A stretch of 64,000 nt of DNA. Origin: CAXBDP01 sp963974465 (GTDB lineage Bacteria; Bacteroidota; Bacteroidia; Cytophagales; Cyclobacteriaceae). A program made the translations under genes and the position numbers. The notes beneath the pieces were generated by a model. It saw nothing but the letters and a program-made list of their open reading frames with translations. It was not told the DNA's origin and searched no databases. Position 1 is the stretch's first letter, and each line of letters begins with the position of its first letter. The stretch lies in NCBI GenBank assembly GCA_049340005.1, contig JBMPIY010000011.1. The stretch is one strand, 5' to 3'. This document shows positions 35,601 through 43,801 of this stretch, piece by piece.

Positions 35601-37615
35601 TTGGCGATGCTACCTCATTGCCGTCTTATCAAAATTACCTCAAAGCACTTACAGAAAAAGTGAAGATACAATTTGAGGACTATTACGAGCCGATTAATAG
35701 TTGGTTTGAAATTACAGCATACCCTTCCCCAACAGGTATATCAGTATATTTTAAAAATATTACTGAAAAGAAAGAAGCTGAAATTGAATTGATTAAGTTT
35801 AAAAACATCATTGAAAATTCGCAGGATGGAATTGCAATGGCTAATAAAAATGGAAAAGCCATCTATCTAAATCCAAGTTTTGCTAGAATGCTAGGGCATA
35901 CATCAGAATCATTAGAAAAAGCGGGTGGTCCAATTGGAGTATATGCCGATAAAAAAATTGCTCAAAGAGTATTTCGCAACTTACTCTCAAAGCAAAATTG
36001 GAAAGGAGATGTTGAGCTCTTAAGTAAAAATGGAGATGTCCTAAACTTCTATTTAAGTGGCGGTCCTATTTTCAATGAGCAAAAAGAGCTTATCGCGATC
36101 TATGGTATTCATACAGATATTTCGGAAAGAATAGAAGCTGAAAAGGAGCTAAAAAATTTATTTACAGAAAGAAACACCATCTTAGAAAGTATTGGAGATG
36201 CCTTTTTCGCATTAGATAAAAACTGGGTCGTAACCTATTGGAATAAACAAGCCGAGGTAGTATTAGGAAGAAAGCGGGAGGAGGTTGTCGGGAATAATCT
36301 TTGGGATGTTTATCACGATGCACTCAACCTGGAGTTTTATACTCAGTACCATAAAGCAGTGCATACTGGCGAAATGGTATCATTTGAGGAATATTACCCT
36401 ACCGCTCACAAATGGTTCGAAGTTTCTGCTTACCCATCTGAAAATGGATTATCCGTTTATTTTAAGGACGTAAGCATTCGTAAACTTGCAAATGAACAAA
36501 TCAAACAATCGAATGAACGTTTTCTCAGAGTAACTCAAGCCACCAACGACGCTATCTGGGATTGGGATATCCAAAATGAAAAACTCTTTAGAGGTGATGG
36601 CTTTAAAACAATATTTGGGTATGAGGTGAAAGATAAAGCCTTTCGACTAGATGATTACAGTATTAGTATTCATCCAGATGATTTTGACAGAGTAATAGAA
36701 AGCATCCAACTAGCCTTAGCCGACAAAAACATTACTAAATGGACACAGGAATATAGATATGCGAAAGTAACTGGAGAGTATGCTTTTGTGGTAGATAGAG
36801 GAATTATAATTAGAGATGATAAGGATGAGGCTATCAGAATGGTAGGGGCAATGATGGATATTACACAAAGAAAGGAATCGGAAGAATCTTTGCTAAAACT
36901 CAACGCCGAGCTGGATCTGAGAGCCAATGAACTTGCCTTGTCAAATGCCGAGCTTGAGCAGTTTGCTTTTGTAGCATCACACGATTTACAAGAACCGCTA
37001 AGGATGATCACAAGTTTCCTATCACAATTGGAGAAAAACTATGGCAATAAATTAGACGAAAGGGCTGAAAAATACATCTACTTTGCCGTAGATGGAGCAA
37101 AACGTATGAGGCAAATTATTTTGGATTTGCTTGAATTTTCGCGAGTAGGGAGAAAGGATGGAGAGATTGAAATAGTTGATTTAAACGTGCTCCTAAATGA
37201 GGTACTTTCCTTACAGCATCAGCTTATAAAAGAAAAGTCGGCGATAATCAAAGTGGATCAATTACCAGTAATTCAAATTCATAAAGCCCGTGTACTTCAA
37301 GTGTTTCAAAATTTGATTAACAATGCCCTAAAGTACACTAAAGAAGAAGTTGTTCCAGTAATAGAAATTTCCGTTATTGAAGATAACTTTTATTGGACTT
37401 TCGCTATTAAGGACAATGGACTTGGAATCGAGCAAGAATATTTCGATAAAATATTTGTGATTTTTCAACGATTGCATGCAAAAGACGAATACAAAGGTAC
37501 CGGCATGGGACTAGCTATAGTAAAAAAAATAGTTGAAACGCTAGGCGGAAAGATTTGGCTTGAGTCAGAGTACGGTATTGGAAGTACATTTTTTTTCACT
37601 CTAAAAAAGCAATAA
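32681..37615 (+). CDS. Very large PAS/GAF sensor histidine kinase
   Basis: About 1644 residues, soluble, no membrane helix. Ten PAS modules, in rough residues: 10-125, 133-253, 263-378, 391-510, then a GAF domain 518-676, and PAS 681-795, 801-913, 930-1031, 1040-1153, 1166-1267 and 1280-1398. The DHp helix has FVASHDLQEPLRM (His about 1434), the bacteriophytochrome-like HWE-unrelated type, and the HATPase domain has NLINNALKY, DNGLGIE and GTGMGLAIVKK. PAS 4 and 10, and PAS 7 and 9, look like internal duplicates. Start chosen at the ATG at 32681 (TTG at 32666 possible). Two receiver genes follow within 4 bases, so all three form one operon. Confidence 0.93.
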   Translation: MDIPADFLQSINNNLPGAIFRYKLNPNGTDEMMYVSQGAKLLWGIDAQECIESNHKVWEIFHPDDIGLVHQSIQKSAEELHPWTCDWRVNHPDGNIRWQRGSGNPTKLEDGSIVWDSIVIDITEEKIAKETLEATEKRFEQLFDKVTNLSVQGYSENGKVIFWNKASERLYGYTKEEAYGQKLTELIIPQEMRPLVEKNVAEMIRTGQQHPAEELELQRKDGSKVPVYSNHTILKLPGRKPELFCIDIDLSPQKRVEQSLKQSEEKYRALFNATPLPLWIYEIESIQIIDINETAQKHYGYSRDEFLKMTLKDFYSAEELLSIQRSHVEIAENNETIHFGLFTHRKKNGETIRVGVSGHVVEFDNRKCIIAVCIDMTESEENIKTIEKINERYEYVNKATLDAIYDWDVVNDIFYWGESFERIFGHNIDNKVFKLKDWEELTHPEDNEKNKGLWEAFVSDPKQTKWVKKFQFRRADYSYAYVEEIGHMIRDEAGIPIRMIGSLRDQTRQKQDELQKKLLNEIGSLFNLEKGLKESLEIVLAHLVEFGEFSFAEVWIVSTDKKRVTLLAKHIGDDSAKVFYEISADVNEFNYGEGLPGVVWQNNTIEIWNHIDQKDEFIRKEAALEAGLKSVLGLPLIHNNKVIGVIVFGTNKLPNNLSYYKELFKELETTIGSEFNRKRLEEQLYLIFQNSPDILCIANSDGKFIKVNPAFCELLGYTEQELTTQPFTKFVHPDDISNTEVEYSETIGGERQAYDFVNRYITKAGEFKWISWKSSQLSGEEGLAFAYGRDITEQKNLQDLLNNANKMARIGGWEVDFQTNKLYWSQITREIHEVENTETPNLNEAINFYKEEHRETVYYHLNKCINQGIDWDFELSIITAKGNERWIRCIGTGEYLNGKCVRIFGSFQDIHQRKSAEIELIAINKQIQTTLESIQDGFFTLDHDFTVTYWNRLAEKMLFTPREQILGKNLWEVFGDATSLPSYQNYLKALTEKVKIQFEDYYEPINSWFEITAYPSPTGISVYFKNITEKKEAEIELIKFKNIIENSQDGIAMANKNGKAIYLNPSFARMLGHTSESLEKAGGPIGVYADKKIAQRVFRNLLSKQNWKGDVELLSKNGDVLNFYLSGGPIFNEQKELIAIYGIHTDISERIEAEKELKNLFTERNTILESIGDAFFALDKNWVVTYWNKQAEVVLGRKREEVVGNNLWDVYHDALNLEFYTQYHKAVHTGEMVSFEEYYPTAHKWFEVSAYPSENGLSVYFKDVSIRKLANEQIKQSNERFLRVTQATNDAIWDWDIQNEKLFRGDGFKTIFGYEVKDKAFRLDDYSISIHPDDFDRVIESIQLALADKNITKWTQEYRYAKVTGEYAFVVDRGIIIRDDKDEAIRMVGAMMDITQRKESEESLLKLNAELDLRANELALSNAELEQFAFVASHDLQEPLRMITSFLSQLEKNYGNKLDERAEKYIYFAVDGAKRMRQIILDLLEFSRVGRKDGEIEIVDLNVLLNEVLSLQHQLIKEKSAIIKVDQLPVIQIHKARVLQVFQNLINNALKYTKEEVVPVIEISVIEDNFYWTFAIKDNGLGIEQEYFDKIFVIFQRLHAKDEYKGTGMGLAIVKKIVETLGGKIWLESEYGIGSTFFFTLKKQ

Positions 37616-37618
37616 GGT

Positions 37619-38050
37619 ATGAAACCAATTCACATTTTGTTAGTCGAGGATAATGAGGGTGACATCATGCTTACCACTGAAGCCTTAGAAGAAAAGAAAA
37701 TTGCCAATAATGTAAGCGTAGTGAAAAATGGTAGAGATGCTGTTGACTTTATGTTTAAAAGAGGCAAATATTCAAATGAATCAACACCAGATTTAATATT
37801 ATTAGACATCAACCTCCCGCTCAAAAGTGGGCACGAAGTTCTAATAGAACTAAAGACTAATGAACTAACTAAACAGATCCCTGTAATAATTCTTACTACC
37901 TCATCTTCTGAGGAAGATGTGAAGAGATCTTATGGAAATCATGCTAATTGCTTCATTACAAAGCCTGTGGATGTTGATGATTTTTTGAATGCAATTGCAA
38001 TGATTGAAGACTTTTGGTTCAGTATCGTAATGTTGCCTAAGAATAAATGA
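37619..38050 (+). CDS. Single-domain response regulator, Rcp1-like
   Basis: A 143-residue CheY-like receiver. ILLVEDNEGDIML gives the acidic pocket, LILLDINLP the phosphorylated Asp (about 63), ILTTSSSEEDV the Thr/Ser switch and FITKPVD the Lys. The insertion and sequence type match the Rcp1 group that pairs with phytochrome-like kinases. It begins 3 bases after the kinase stop and overlaps the next gene by 4 bases, so it is very probably the kinase's direct partner. Confidence 0.93.
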   Translation: MKPIHILLVEDNEGDIMLTTEALEEKKIANNVSVVKNGRDAVDFMFKRGKYSNESTPDLILLDINLPLKSGHEVLIELKTNELTKQIPVIILTTSSSEEDVKRSYGNHANCFITKPVDVDDFLNAIAMIEDFWFSIVMLPKNK

Positions 38051-39072
38051 AAAAAGATCCATATCCATACAAAATACTTGTAGTTGAAGATAATCTTGGT
38101 GATTTTATTTTGGTGGAAGATTACTTAATTGAAGAAATCGCCCAACCAGAACTTACTCATGCAAAAGACTTTAAGCAAGCTAAAGCTTGTTTGTCAGATA
38201 CAGCTACTCATTATGATGTGATCTTGCTCGACTTGTCTTTACCAGACAAAAGTGGAGAAGAATTGATTACTGAAACCTTAGCAATAGCCAATAATACACC
38301 AATACTAGTACTTACAGGATTTGGAGACCTCAACTTCGCCATCAAATCCTTATCTCTCGGTATCTCGGATTACTTAATCAAAGAAAATATTAGTCCGACG
38401 GCTCTTTATAAGAGCATTGTTTACAATATAGAACGCTTCAAGTTTGTTCATGCAATTCAAGAATCTGAGAAAAAATATAGTGAATTATTTCACTTAAGTC
38501 CTATCCCAATGTGGGTGTATGACTTGGAAACTTTGGCTTTTTTGGATGTAAACACAGCCGCAATAGATCATTATGGCTATAGCGTCGAAGACTTTTTGTC
38601 TATGACCATTGCGGAAATTAGACCTAAGGAAGATTTACCGAAGCTTCAAGCTGCCCTTAAAGAAAGTAAAAACACTAAAAACTATAAATTCAAAGACCAT
38701 TTTAGACATATAAAGAAAAATGGTGATTTGATTTTAGTCGAAATAAGATCTAATTATATTGATTTTAAAGGAGCAAAAGCTGAGTTAATACTGGCGACAG
38801 ATATTACTGAGAGAGTTCGATATATCGAGGAAATTGAAGATCAAAACAAAAGATTAAAAGAAATTGCATGGGTGCAATCACATGTGGTTCGCGCACCACT
38901 TGCAAGAATAATGGCTCTTATCGAATTACTTAAAGATAATGATTTTACAGAAAATGAGCGGGAGGAGATTAATGAAAATATAATTCGATCAGCTCATGAA
39001 ATGGATGAGATTATTAAGGACATTACGCTAAAAACCAGTTCATCTTATAGCCCGGATTCTACTTCGCACTAA
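38047..39072 (+). CDS. Receiver-PAS protein with an orphan DHp-like helix, no ATPase domain
   Basis: A 341-residue protein. Receiver at about 1-125 (ILVVEDNLGDFIL, phospho-Asp about 62 in VILLDLSLP, LTGFGD), PAS at about 140-260, then a helical stretch with WVQSHVVRAPLARIMALIELL that resembles a histidine-kinase dimerisation helix and contains a His. The protein ends soon afterwards, so no HATPase domain exists. The coding frame ends normally and the next bases show no displaced ATPase domain. It could receive phosphate from the ten-PAS kinase and pass it on, or dimerise with it. Overlaps the previous gene by 4 bases (ATGA). Confidence 0.85.
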   Translation: MKKDPYPYKILVVEDNLGDFILVEDYLIEEIAQPELTHAKDFKQAKACLSDTATHYDVILLDLSLPDKSGEELITETLAIANNTPILVLTGFGDLNFAIKSLSLGISDYLIKENISPTALYKSIVYNIERFKFVHAIQESEKKYSELFHLSPIPMWVYDLETLAFLDVNTAAIDHYGYSVEDFLSMTIAEIRPKEDLPKLQAALKESKNTKNYKFKDHFRHIKKNGDLILVEIRSNYIDFKGAKAELILATDITERVRYIEEIEDQNKRLKEIAWVQSHVVRAPLARIMALIELLKDNDFTENEREEINENIIRSAHEMDEIIKDITLKTSSSYSPDSTSH

Positions 39073-39245
39073 TACTCTAAAAAAACAGGGAAAATTAATT
39101 TCCTAGTGCTTTATTCAACCTAGGCTTGAATTATCTTTGGCTCCACCGTATTCAAAAATTGATACATTGAATTTAGATCTAAGTCAAGCTCCTAGTTTTT
39201 TTGATAAATATTCAAATTGTGATTATCTATTCTCGGATCTGAAAT

Positions 39246-39482
39246 TTAAGCTATCTCCCTGCCTCTTTCTTCTTTCAGGCGTTCAATCAAAGTGAATGGA
39301 TTGAAATTAGAATAATCTGTAACGACTAACCCAGTAGATGTGTTAGGCTGAATAATGCTGGCTTTGGAAGCCCATGATGTAAATCCAAATGCATACGCTA
39401 AAACAGTAATACCAACTACGACACCTATAAAAAGGATCAAACCTGAAATAATACCTCTCTTACGATTGCTTATTGCGTCCAT
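39246..39482 (-). CDS. Small single-span membrane protein
   Basis: A 78-residue protein: a basic N-terminus (MDAISNRKRG), a membrane helix of about 24 residues (ISGLILFIGVVVGITVLAYAFGF), then a polar tail ending IERLKEERGREIA. No family recognised. It follows the oxidoreductase gene at 180 bases on the same strand and may be separately expressed. Confidence 0.6.
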   Translation of the reverse strand: MDAISNRKRGIISGLILFIGVVVGITVLAYAFGFTSWASKASIIQPNTSTGLVVTDYSNFNPFTLIERLKEERGREIA

Positions 39483-39661
39483 GGTTTCTGTTTTACATTT
39501 TCAATATTCCCAAGCATTATGCCAGAAGTGAAAAAGGCCAAGATTTAATCAAATAGAATGGATTTTCTTAAAAACTGGCTCATTAAAATGTTCGATTTTG
39601 TACAATCATTTACGAAAATGGACATTCGATTGGATTTCCAAGTAACTAGAATTTTTCAGCT

Positions 39662-41122
39662 CTATTTAATTCGCTTGTCCTTCATCATTTTTTCAACGGC
39701 AATAATCCCGCTCAATGTAGTGCCAGGGATACCTTGTCCAGGATAGCTCGTATCACCACATTGGTACATCCCTTGGTCATCTACCCGAGCTTCTATCATT
39801 TGCCAAGGCTTAATAGAAAAGTACTGTGGATAGCCGCCGACAAAGCCAAAAGCTCTACCAGTCCATTTTTCCCAGCTTTTAGCTGATGAGCTATGTTGAT
39901 ACACTACATTTTCTCTCCGCAAAAATCCCTTCTCTTCCAAAATTTTGATTACTGCTTCTTCAGCTATTTTGCCATCTACAATATTGTTTTGTGGGTCAGG
40001 CGCATGAGTACTAATTGAGGCTACTTTCATTCCAGCCTCGTCAGATCTGGACAAATCATCAGGATGACTTAAGCTTAAAAATATGCTCTTTGCACCCACT
40101 CCTGCTAATGGTTCGGCTAAATGAATTTGATGATGAATGCTTTCAAACTCTTTGTTTGATTTAAAACCGATTCCCATTTGAAAAGCCGAATTCAATTTTG
40201 GCGAATCCATTATTTGGCTCTTGTATTTAGAAATGATTGGGGGATAAATCTCCAATAAATTATTGATTGGAATTCCACTCAAAATCATTTTGCTTCGAAA
40301 CTCGCCTTTGTTTGTTTTTATCAAATAGCCAGAGTCTACTTTTTCTATATGTTGTACTTCAGTGCGCAAATGCAATTCGCCCTCCCGCTCTTTTATATAG
40401 TCGATAAATGGTGTCACCAAATTGATCAATCCTCCATCGATGTAGTAGTTACCGTAATTGGTGTAGCATAGCGCGGTCGCACCAAATAGTAAATTCACTT
40501 CTTCTTGATAGTTTTGAGCGGTAATTAGTAATTGCTCATTTATAAACTCCATGAAATCTTCATTTTCATGTAATCCATGTTTTTTGATAAAATCGCTGGT
40601 ACGAACTAAAGAATAGCGGGAATTTAAAACTTGAGAAAGATTTGCATTTTTTACAGCATCTATCAAGTCTGAAAAATTAGCGGGAGGAAAATTGCGCTGC
40701 TTGATACTCGTATCCCAAACAAACTGACTTATCTTGTAGCATTTCCTCCAAAATTCAGCTTGTCCCTTTTTACCAAAAACTCTTTCAGCTTCTACAATCC
40801 ATTGATCTAAAGACTGGTATCTATTGATGATTTTGTCATTTTTGAGATGCACTTGCATGGGCAATGACAAATGGCGAGCATTGAGTTTTATGCCCGTTTG
40901 CTTCAAAACATAATTCAATGGCATATTTTTATCTAAACCCACAATCGTAGTTGCACCACTCTCGAAAGTAAAACCTTTGCGCCAATAAGAACTCGTGCAA
41001 CCTCCCGGCAAATAATTTTGTTCCAATATGCCTATTTTAGTCCCTAACTTTGCCAGCAGTGCAGAAGCGGTCAGCGAACCCATTCCACTGCCGATTACAA
41101 TAAGGTCATAAGAATGAGTCAT
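39662..41122 (-). CDS. FAD-dependent oxidoreductase, carotenoid isomerase / retinol saturase type
   Basis: A 486-residue flavoprotein. The N-terminal YDLIVIGSGMGSLTASALLAKLG is the dinucleotide-binding fold, LEQNYLPGGCTSSYWRKGFTFESGATTI the conserved follow-on, and the C-terminal MYQCGDTSYPGQGIPGTTLSGI the FAD-contact motif of phytoene desaturase/CrtISO-like enzymes. These act on polyenes, but many bacterial members have no known substrate. It stands divergently from the pterin genes with a dyad in between. Other carotenoid genes are not in the window. Confidence 0.82.
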   Translation of the reverse strand: MTHSYDLIVIGSGMGSLTASALLAKLGTKIGILEQNYLPGGCTSSYWRKGFTFESGATTIVGLDKNMPLNYVLKQTGIKLNARHLSLPMQVHLKNDKIINRYQSLDQWIVEAERVFGKKGQAEFWRKCYKISQFVWDTSIKQRNFPPANFSDLIDAVKNANLSQVLNSRYSLVRTSDFIKKHGLHENEDFMEFINEQLLITAQNYQEEVNLLFGATALCYTNYGNYYIDGGLINLVTPFIDYIKEREGELHLRTEVQHIEKVDSGYLIKTNKGEFRSKMILSGIPINNLLEIYPPIISKYKSQIMDSPKLNSAFQMGIGFKSNKEFESIHHQIHLAEPLAGVGAKSIFLSLSHPDDLSRSDEAGMKVASISTHAPDPQNNIVDGKIAEEAVIKILEEKGFLRRENVVYQHSSSAKSWEKWTGRAFGFVGGYPQYFSIKPWQMIEARVDDQGMYQCGDTSYPGQGIPGTTLSGIIAVEKMMKDKRIK

Positions 41123-41129
41123 TTAATTA

Positions 41130-41165
41130 TTTTGTTTAATTATTTTCAACTTATGTTAAACAAAA
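41130..41165. promoter_or_regulatory. Inverted repeat in the divergent gap before the pterin operon
   Basis: TTTTGTTTAA (41130-41139) and TTAAACAAAA (41156-41165), a perfect 10-bp dyad spaced by 16 bases. It lies in the 69-bp gap between the minus-strand oxidoreductase start (41122) and the plus-strand PTPS gene (41192). AT-rich dyads arise by chance more easily, so support is moderate. Confidence 0.35.
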
Positions 41166-41191
41166 CAAGAAACACTTATGTTTAGAATCCA

Positions 41192-41602
41192 ATGAAAATT
41201 GCAGTAATAAGAAAAGAACATTTCAATGCAGCTCATAGATTGCACAATCCTGAATGGACTGATGAACAAAATCAGGAAATTTTTGGTAAGTGTAATAATA
41301 AAAATTATCACGGACACAATTATGACCTGTTTGTGAAGGTAATTGGTACGCCAGATTCGGGCACGGGATATGTCTATGACATGAAAGTTCTCAGCGACAT
41401 TATTAAGAAGAATGTCCTTAATAAATTTGATCACAAAAACTTAAACCTTGATACAGATGAATTCCAGCATCTTAACCCAACCGCCGAAAATATTGCAGTG
41501 GTTATTTGGAATATTTTGAGAGAAAAAATTGATAAAAAATTTGATTTAAAAATCACACTTTATGAAACAGAAAGAAATTTCGTTGAATATCCCGCAAGTT
41601 AA
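41192..41602 (+). CDS. 6-pyruvoyl-tetrahydropterin synthase-like protein
   Basis: A 136-residue pterin enzyme. HFNAAHRL and HGHNY provide the zinc His residues, FGKCNNKNYHGHNY contains the catalytic Cys, FDHKNLN the Asp-His pair, PTAENIA and ETERNFVEY the pterin-anchoring Glu. The spacing and wording match animal-type PTPS more than typical QueD, which favours a role in tetrahydrobiopterin-type cofactor synthesis; a 6-carboxy-tetrahydropterin (queuosine) role remains possible. The folE gene begins 41 bases before its stop, and a dehydrogenase gene follows. Confidence 0.85.
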   Translation: MKIAVIRKEHFNAAHRLHNPEWTDEQNQEIFGKCNNKNYHGHNYDLFVKVIGTPDSGTGYVYDMKVLSDIIKKNVLNKFDHKNLNLDTDEFQHLNPTAENIAVVIWNILREKIDKKFDLKITLYETERNFVEYPAS

Positions 41603-42257
41603 TGGTTTTACTATAGATGAAATTGGCGACGAACATGTTGGTACATCTGCAGAAACTCCTTTAAGAGAAGATGCTTTCGAAATGGACGATGACTTGAAAA
41701 TCGAACTAATAGAAAAGCATTTTAGGGAAATAATGAACGTGTTGGGTTTAGACTTGACAGATGATAGTTTGAAAGGCACTCCAGCTAGGGTTGCCAAAAT
41801 GTATGTAAAAGAAATATTCAGAGGTTTGGATCCGAAAAATAAGCCGGATGCTAAACTTTTTGAAAATAAATATAAGTACAATCAAATGTTAGTTGAGAAG
41901 GATATAACCTTCTTTAGTAATTGTGAACACCACTTTGTGCCTATCTATGGCAAAGTACACGTGGCTTACATTTCAAGCGGCAAAGTAATCGGACTATCTA
42001 AAATCAATCGTGTAGTACAATACTTCGCACAAAGGCCTCAAGTGCAAGAAAGATTGACGATGCAGATAGGTAATGAATTGAAAGAAATTCTAGATACAGA
42101 TCACATTGCCGTTATTGTTGACGCAAATCACATGTGTGTATCCTCTCGCGGTATCAAGGACGTGACAAGCAGTACAGTTACTTCATTTTATAGTGGCAAA
42201 TTCAATAGTGAAGCTACGCGAAATGAATTTCTAGATTATCTCAAATTAGAAAAGTAA
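41562..42257 (+). CDS. folE: GTP cyclohydrolase I
   Basis: A 231-residue enzyme making dihydroneopterin triphosphate from GTP. NCEHHFVPIYGKVHVAYI gives the zinc and catalytic His residues, GLSKINRVVQYFAQRPQVQERLT and ANHMCVSSRGIKDV the remaining signature, with Cys in both parts. The first roughly 45 residues are a variable leader. The start at 41562 lies inside the PTPS gene (41-base overlap), giving coupled translation. Product feeds folate and, with the neighbours, tetrahydrobiopterin-like cofactors. Confidence 0.96.
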   Translation: MKQKEISLNIPQVNGFTIDEIGDEHVGTSAETPLREDAFEMDDDLKIELIEKHFREIMNVLGLDLTDDSLKGTPARVAKMYVKEIFRGLDPKNKPDAKLFENKYKYNQMLVEKDITFFSNCEHHFVPIYGKVHVAYISSGKVIGLSKINRVVQYFAQRPQVQERLTMQIGNELKEILDTDHIAVIVDANHMCVSSRGIKDVTSSTVTSFYSGKFNSEATRNEFLDYLKLEK

Positions 42258-42965
42258 ATGTTGACGGATTTGAAAGGTAAAAACTATCTAGTTGTAGGTG
42301 GAGGAAGTGGTATTGGTTTTTCATTAGCTGAAAAGCTTCAAAAATCAGGTGCTAATGTTTTTGTAATCAATAGAGAATCTAATGGACCTGAAGGAACTAC
42401 TACGTTTCATGCTGATATTTTAGAAAACTCGGATGTATACGATGAGCTTCCTGATACAATTGATGGTTTTGCTTACTGCCCTGGTAGTATCAATCTCAAA
42501 CCGATTAATAGAATTACTCAAGATGATCTACTTGGTGATTTTAAAATCAACGCCGTAGGTGCAGTTTTAGCAACTCAGGGTGTTTTACGGAAACTAAAAA
42601 AAGCAGAATCGGCCAGTGTAGTGTTTTTTAGCACAGTTGCTGTTGCAACGGGAATGGGATTCCACACAAGTATTGCAGCTGCAAAAGGAGCCATAGAAGG
42701 AATCACCAGGTCACTCGCAGCAGAACTAGCTAATAGCGGTATTAGAGTAAATGCAATTGCTCCATCCTTGACCGACACGCCTTTAGCTGGTGCTCTTCTT
42801 TCATCAGAAGATAAACAAGCTGCTGCGAGCAAAAGACATCCTCTTGGCAGAGTAGGCACTCCTGCAGATATGTCAGATGCAGCTTATTTCTTATTGTCAC
42901 CAAACTCAAGTTGGATTACCGGACAAGTAATTGGCATCGATGGCGGTTTATCCATAATTAGGTAA
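42258..42965 (+). CDS. Short-chain dehydrogenase/reductase, possible pterin reductase
   Basis: A 235-residue SDR. VVGGGSGIGFSLAEKL is the cofactor loop, YCPGSIN replaces NAG, the active site shows S in FFSTVAV and K in AAAKGAIEG, but the usual catalytic Tyr (YxxxK) reads I-A-A-A-K here, with THTSI before it, so the Tyr seems missing or shifted. The gene starts directly after the folE stop with no gap, so a sepiapterin-reductase-like step is a reasonable inference from position. The atypical active site makes the exact reaction uncertain. Confidence 0.8.
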   Translation: MLTDLKGKNYLVVGGGSGIGFSLAEKLQKSGANVFVINRESNGPEGTTTFHADILENSDVYDELPDTIDGFAYCPGSINLKPINRITQDDLLGDFKINAVGAVLATQGVLRKLKKAESASVVFFSTVAVATGMGFHTSIAAAKGAIEGITRSLAAELANSGIRVNAIAPSLTDTPLAGALLSSEDKQAAASKRHPLGRVGTPADMSDAAYFLLSPNSSWITGQVIGIDGGLSIIR

Positions 42966-43053
42966 AAACTTTTACAAGATATCTCAGTTATTCTTTAAAT
43001 TAACATTTGATTTATTGAAGACGGAACAGAAGAAAGAGCGTGCAGAGCAGATT

Positions 43054-43317
43054 ATGAAGATTCCACCACAGTCATTTTTGATATTCAAAGAAGAGCTTCG
43101 GAAAGAGCGGCTTGAGAAAGAAAGATTAAAGGCTGAGTATGAGAAGAAAATATCTACTTTAGCAGAGGAACTATCTTTTTTGAAGGAGCAGATAGATTCA
43201 CAACAGGATATGATCCGAAGAACTATTGATTACGCAGTACGTTTAGAAAATGACTTGAATCAATTAAACTCTAAAGTTGACGAAGACAAGAAAAATTCTA
43301 AAAGGAGTTACCATTAA
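43054..43317 (+). CDS. Small coiled-coil protein
   Basis: About 87 residues from the ATG at 43054 (a TTG at 43015 would give 100). After IPPQSFLIFKEELRKERL it is a nearly continuous charged coiled coil with heptads to the end. No signal or membrane segment. It lies between the pterin operon and a hypothetical gene; function unknown. Confidence 0.6.
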   Translation: MKIPPQSFLIFKEELRKERLEKERLKAEYEKKISTLAEELSFLKEQIDSQQDMIRRTIDYAVRLENDLNQLNSKVDEDKKNSKRSYH

Positions 43318-43327
43318 TCAAGCTGCA

Positions 43328-43798
43328 ATGGATATTCACGAAACACCCGCTCAATCAGAAACCGTCGAACAGAATTTAGGTCAGTACGGCCTAAGCACTT
43401 ATTTCACCTCCCGCTTTGCCGACGTCGGCTTCGATCGTGAAAAAGGTGTAATTATGTGCGTGCTAAAAGAAGCCTACGTTCCTATTGAAAAATTCAAAGA
43501 AATATTCGCTGCTATTGGAAAATTAGCTTCTCAAAGAGGATTCGATAAATTTATTTTCGATAAAAGATCACTCAGAGCATTTCACCAACCCTCTATGGAG
43601 TGGTATTTTATAGAATGGAAAAAGGAAGTTTATTCTTATGGCATAAACAAGCACCGCAAAATTCTCCCTGCTGAAGCTTGGTTCAAAAAAATGGTTCAGA
43701 TTGCCAAGAATCAAATATTAACTGACTATCCAGACAATATCATCCATCTACTCGACATCCAATATTGCAATTCGGTAGAAGAAGCCATGAGCAAATAA
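43328..43798 (+). CDS. Hypothetical protein, possible SpoIIAA-like fold
   Basis: About 156 residues from the ATG at 43328; a longer frame from 43277 would overlap the preceding gene by 41 bases. It contains a strand-helix pattern GVIMCVLKEAYVPIEKFKEIFAAIGKLASQRGFDKFIFDKRSLRAFHQPSMEWYF, read as separate beta and helix blocks, loosely like STAS/SpoIIAA-type domains of Cytophagales. I cannot assign a function. Next to a flavin reductase gene, 3 bases away. Confidence 0.65.
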   Translation: MDIHETPAQSETVEQNLGQYGLSTYFTSRFADVGFDREKGVIMCVLKEAYVPIEKFKEIFAAIGKLASQRGFDKFIFDKRSLRAFHQPSMEWYFIEWKKEVYSYGINKHRKILPAEAWFKKMVQIAKNQILTDYPDNIIHLLDIQYCNSVEEAMSK

Positions 43799-43801
43799 TC
43801 A

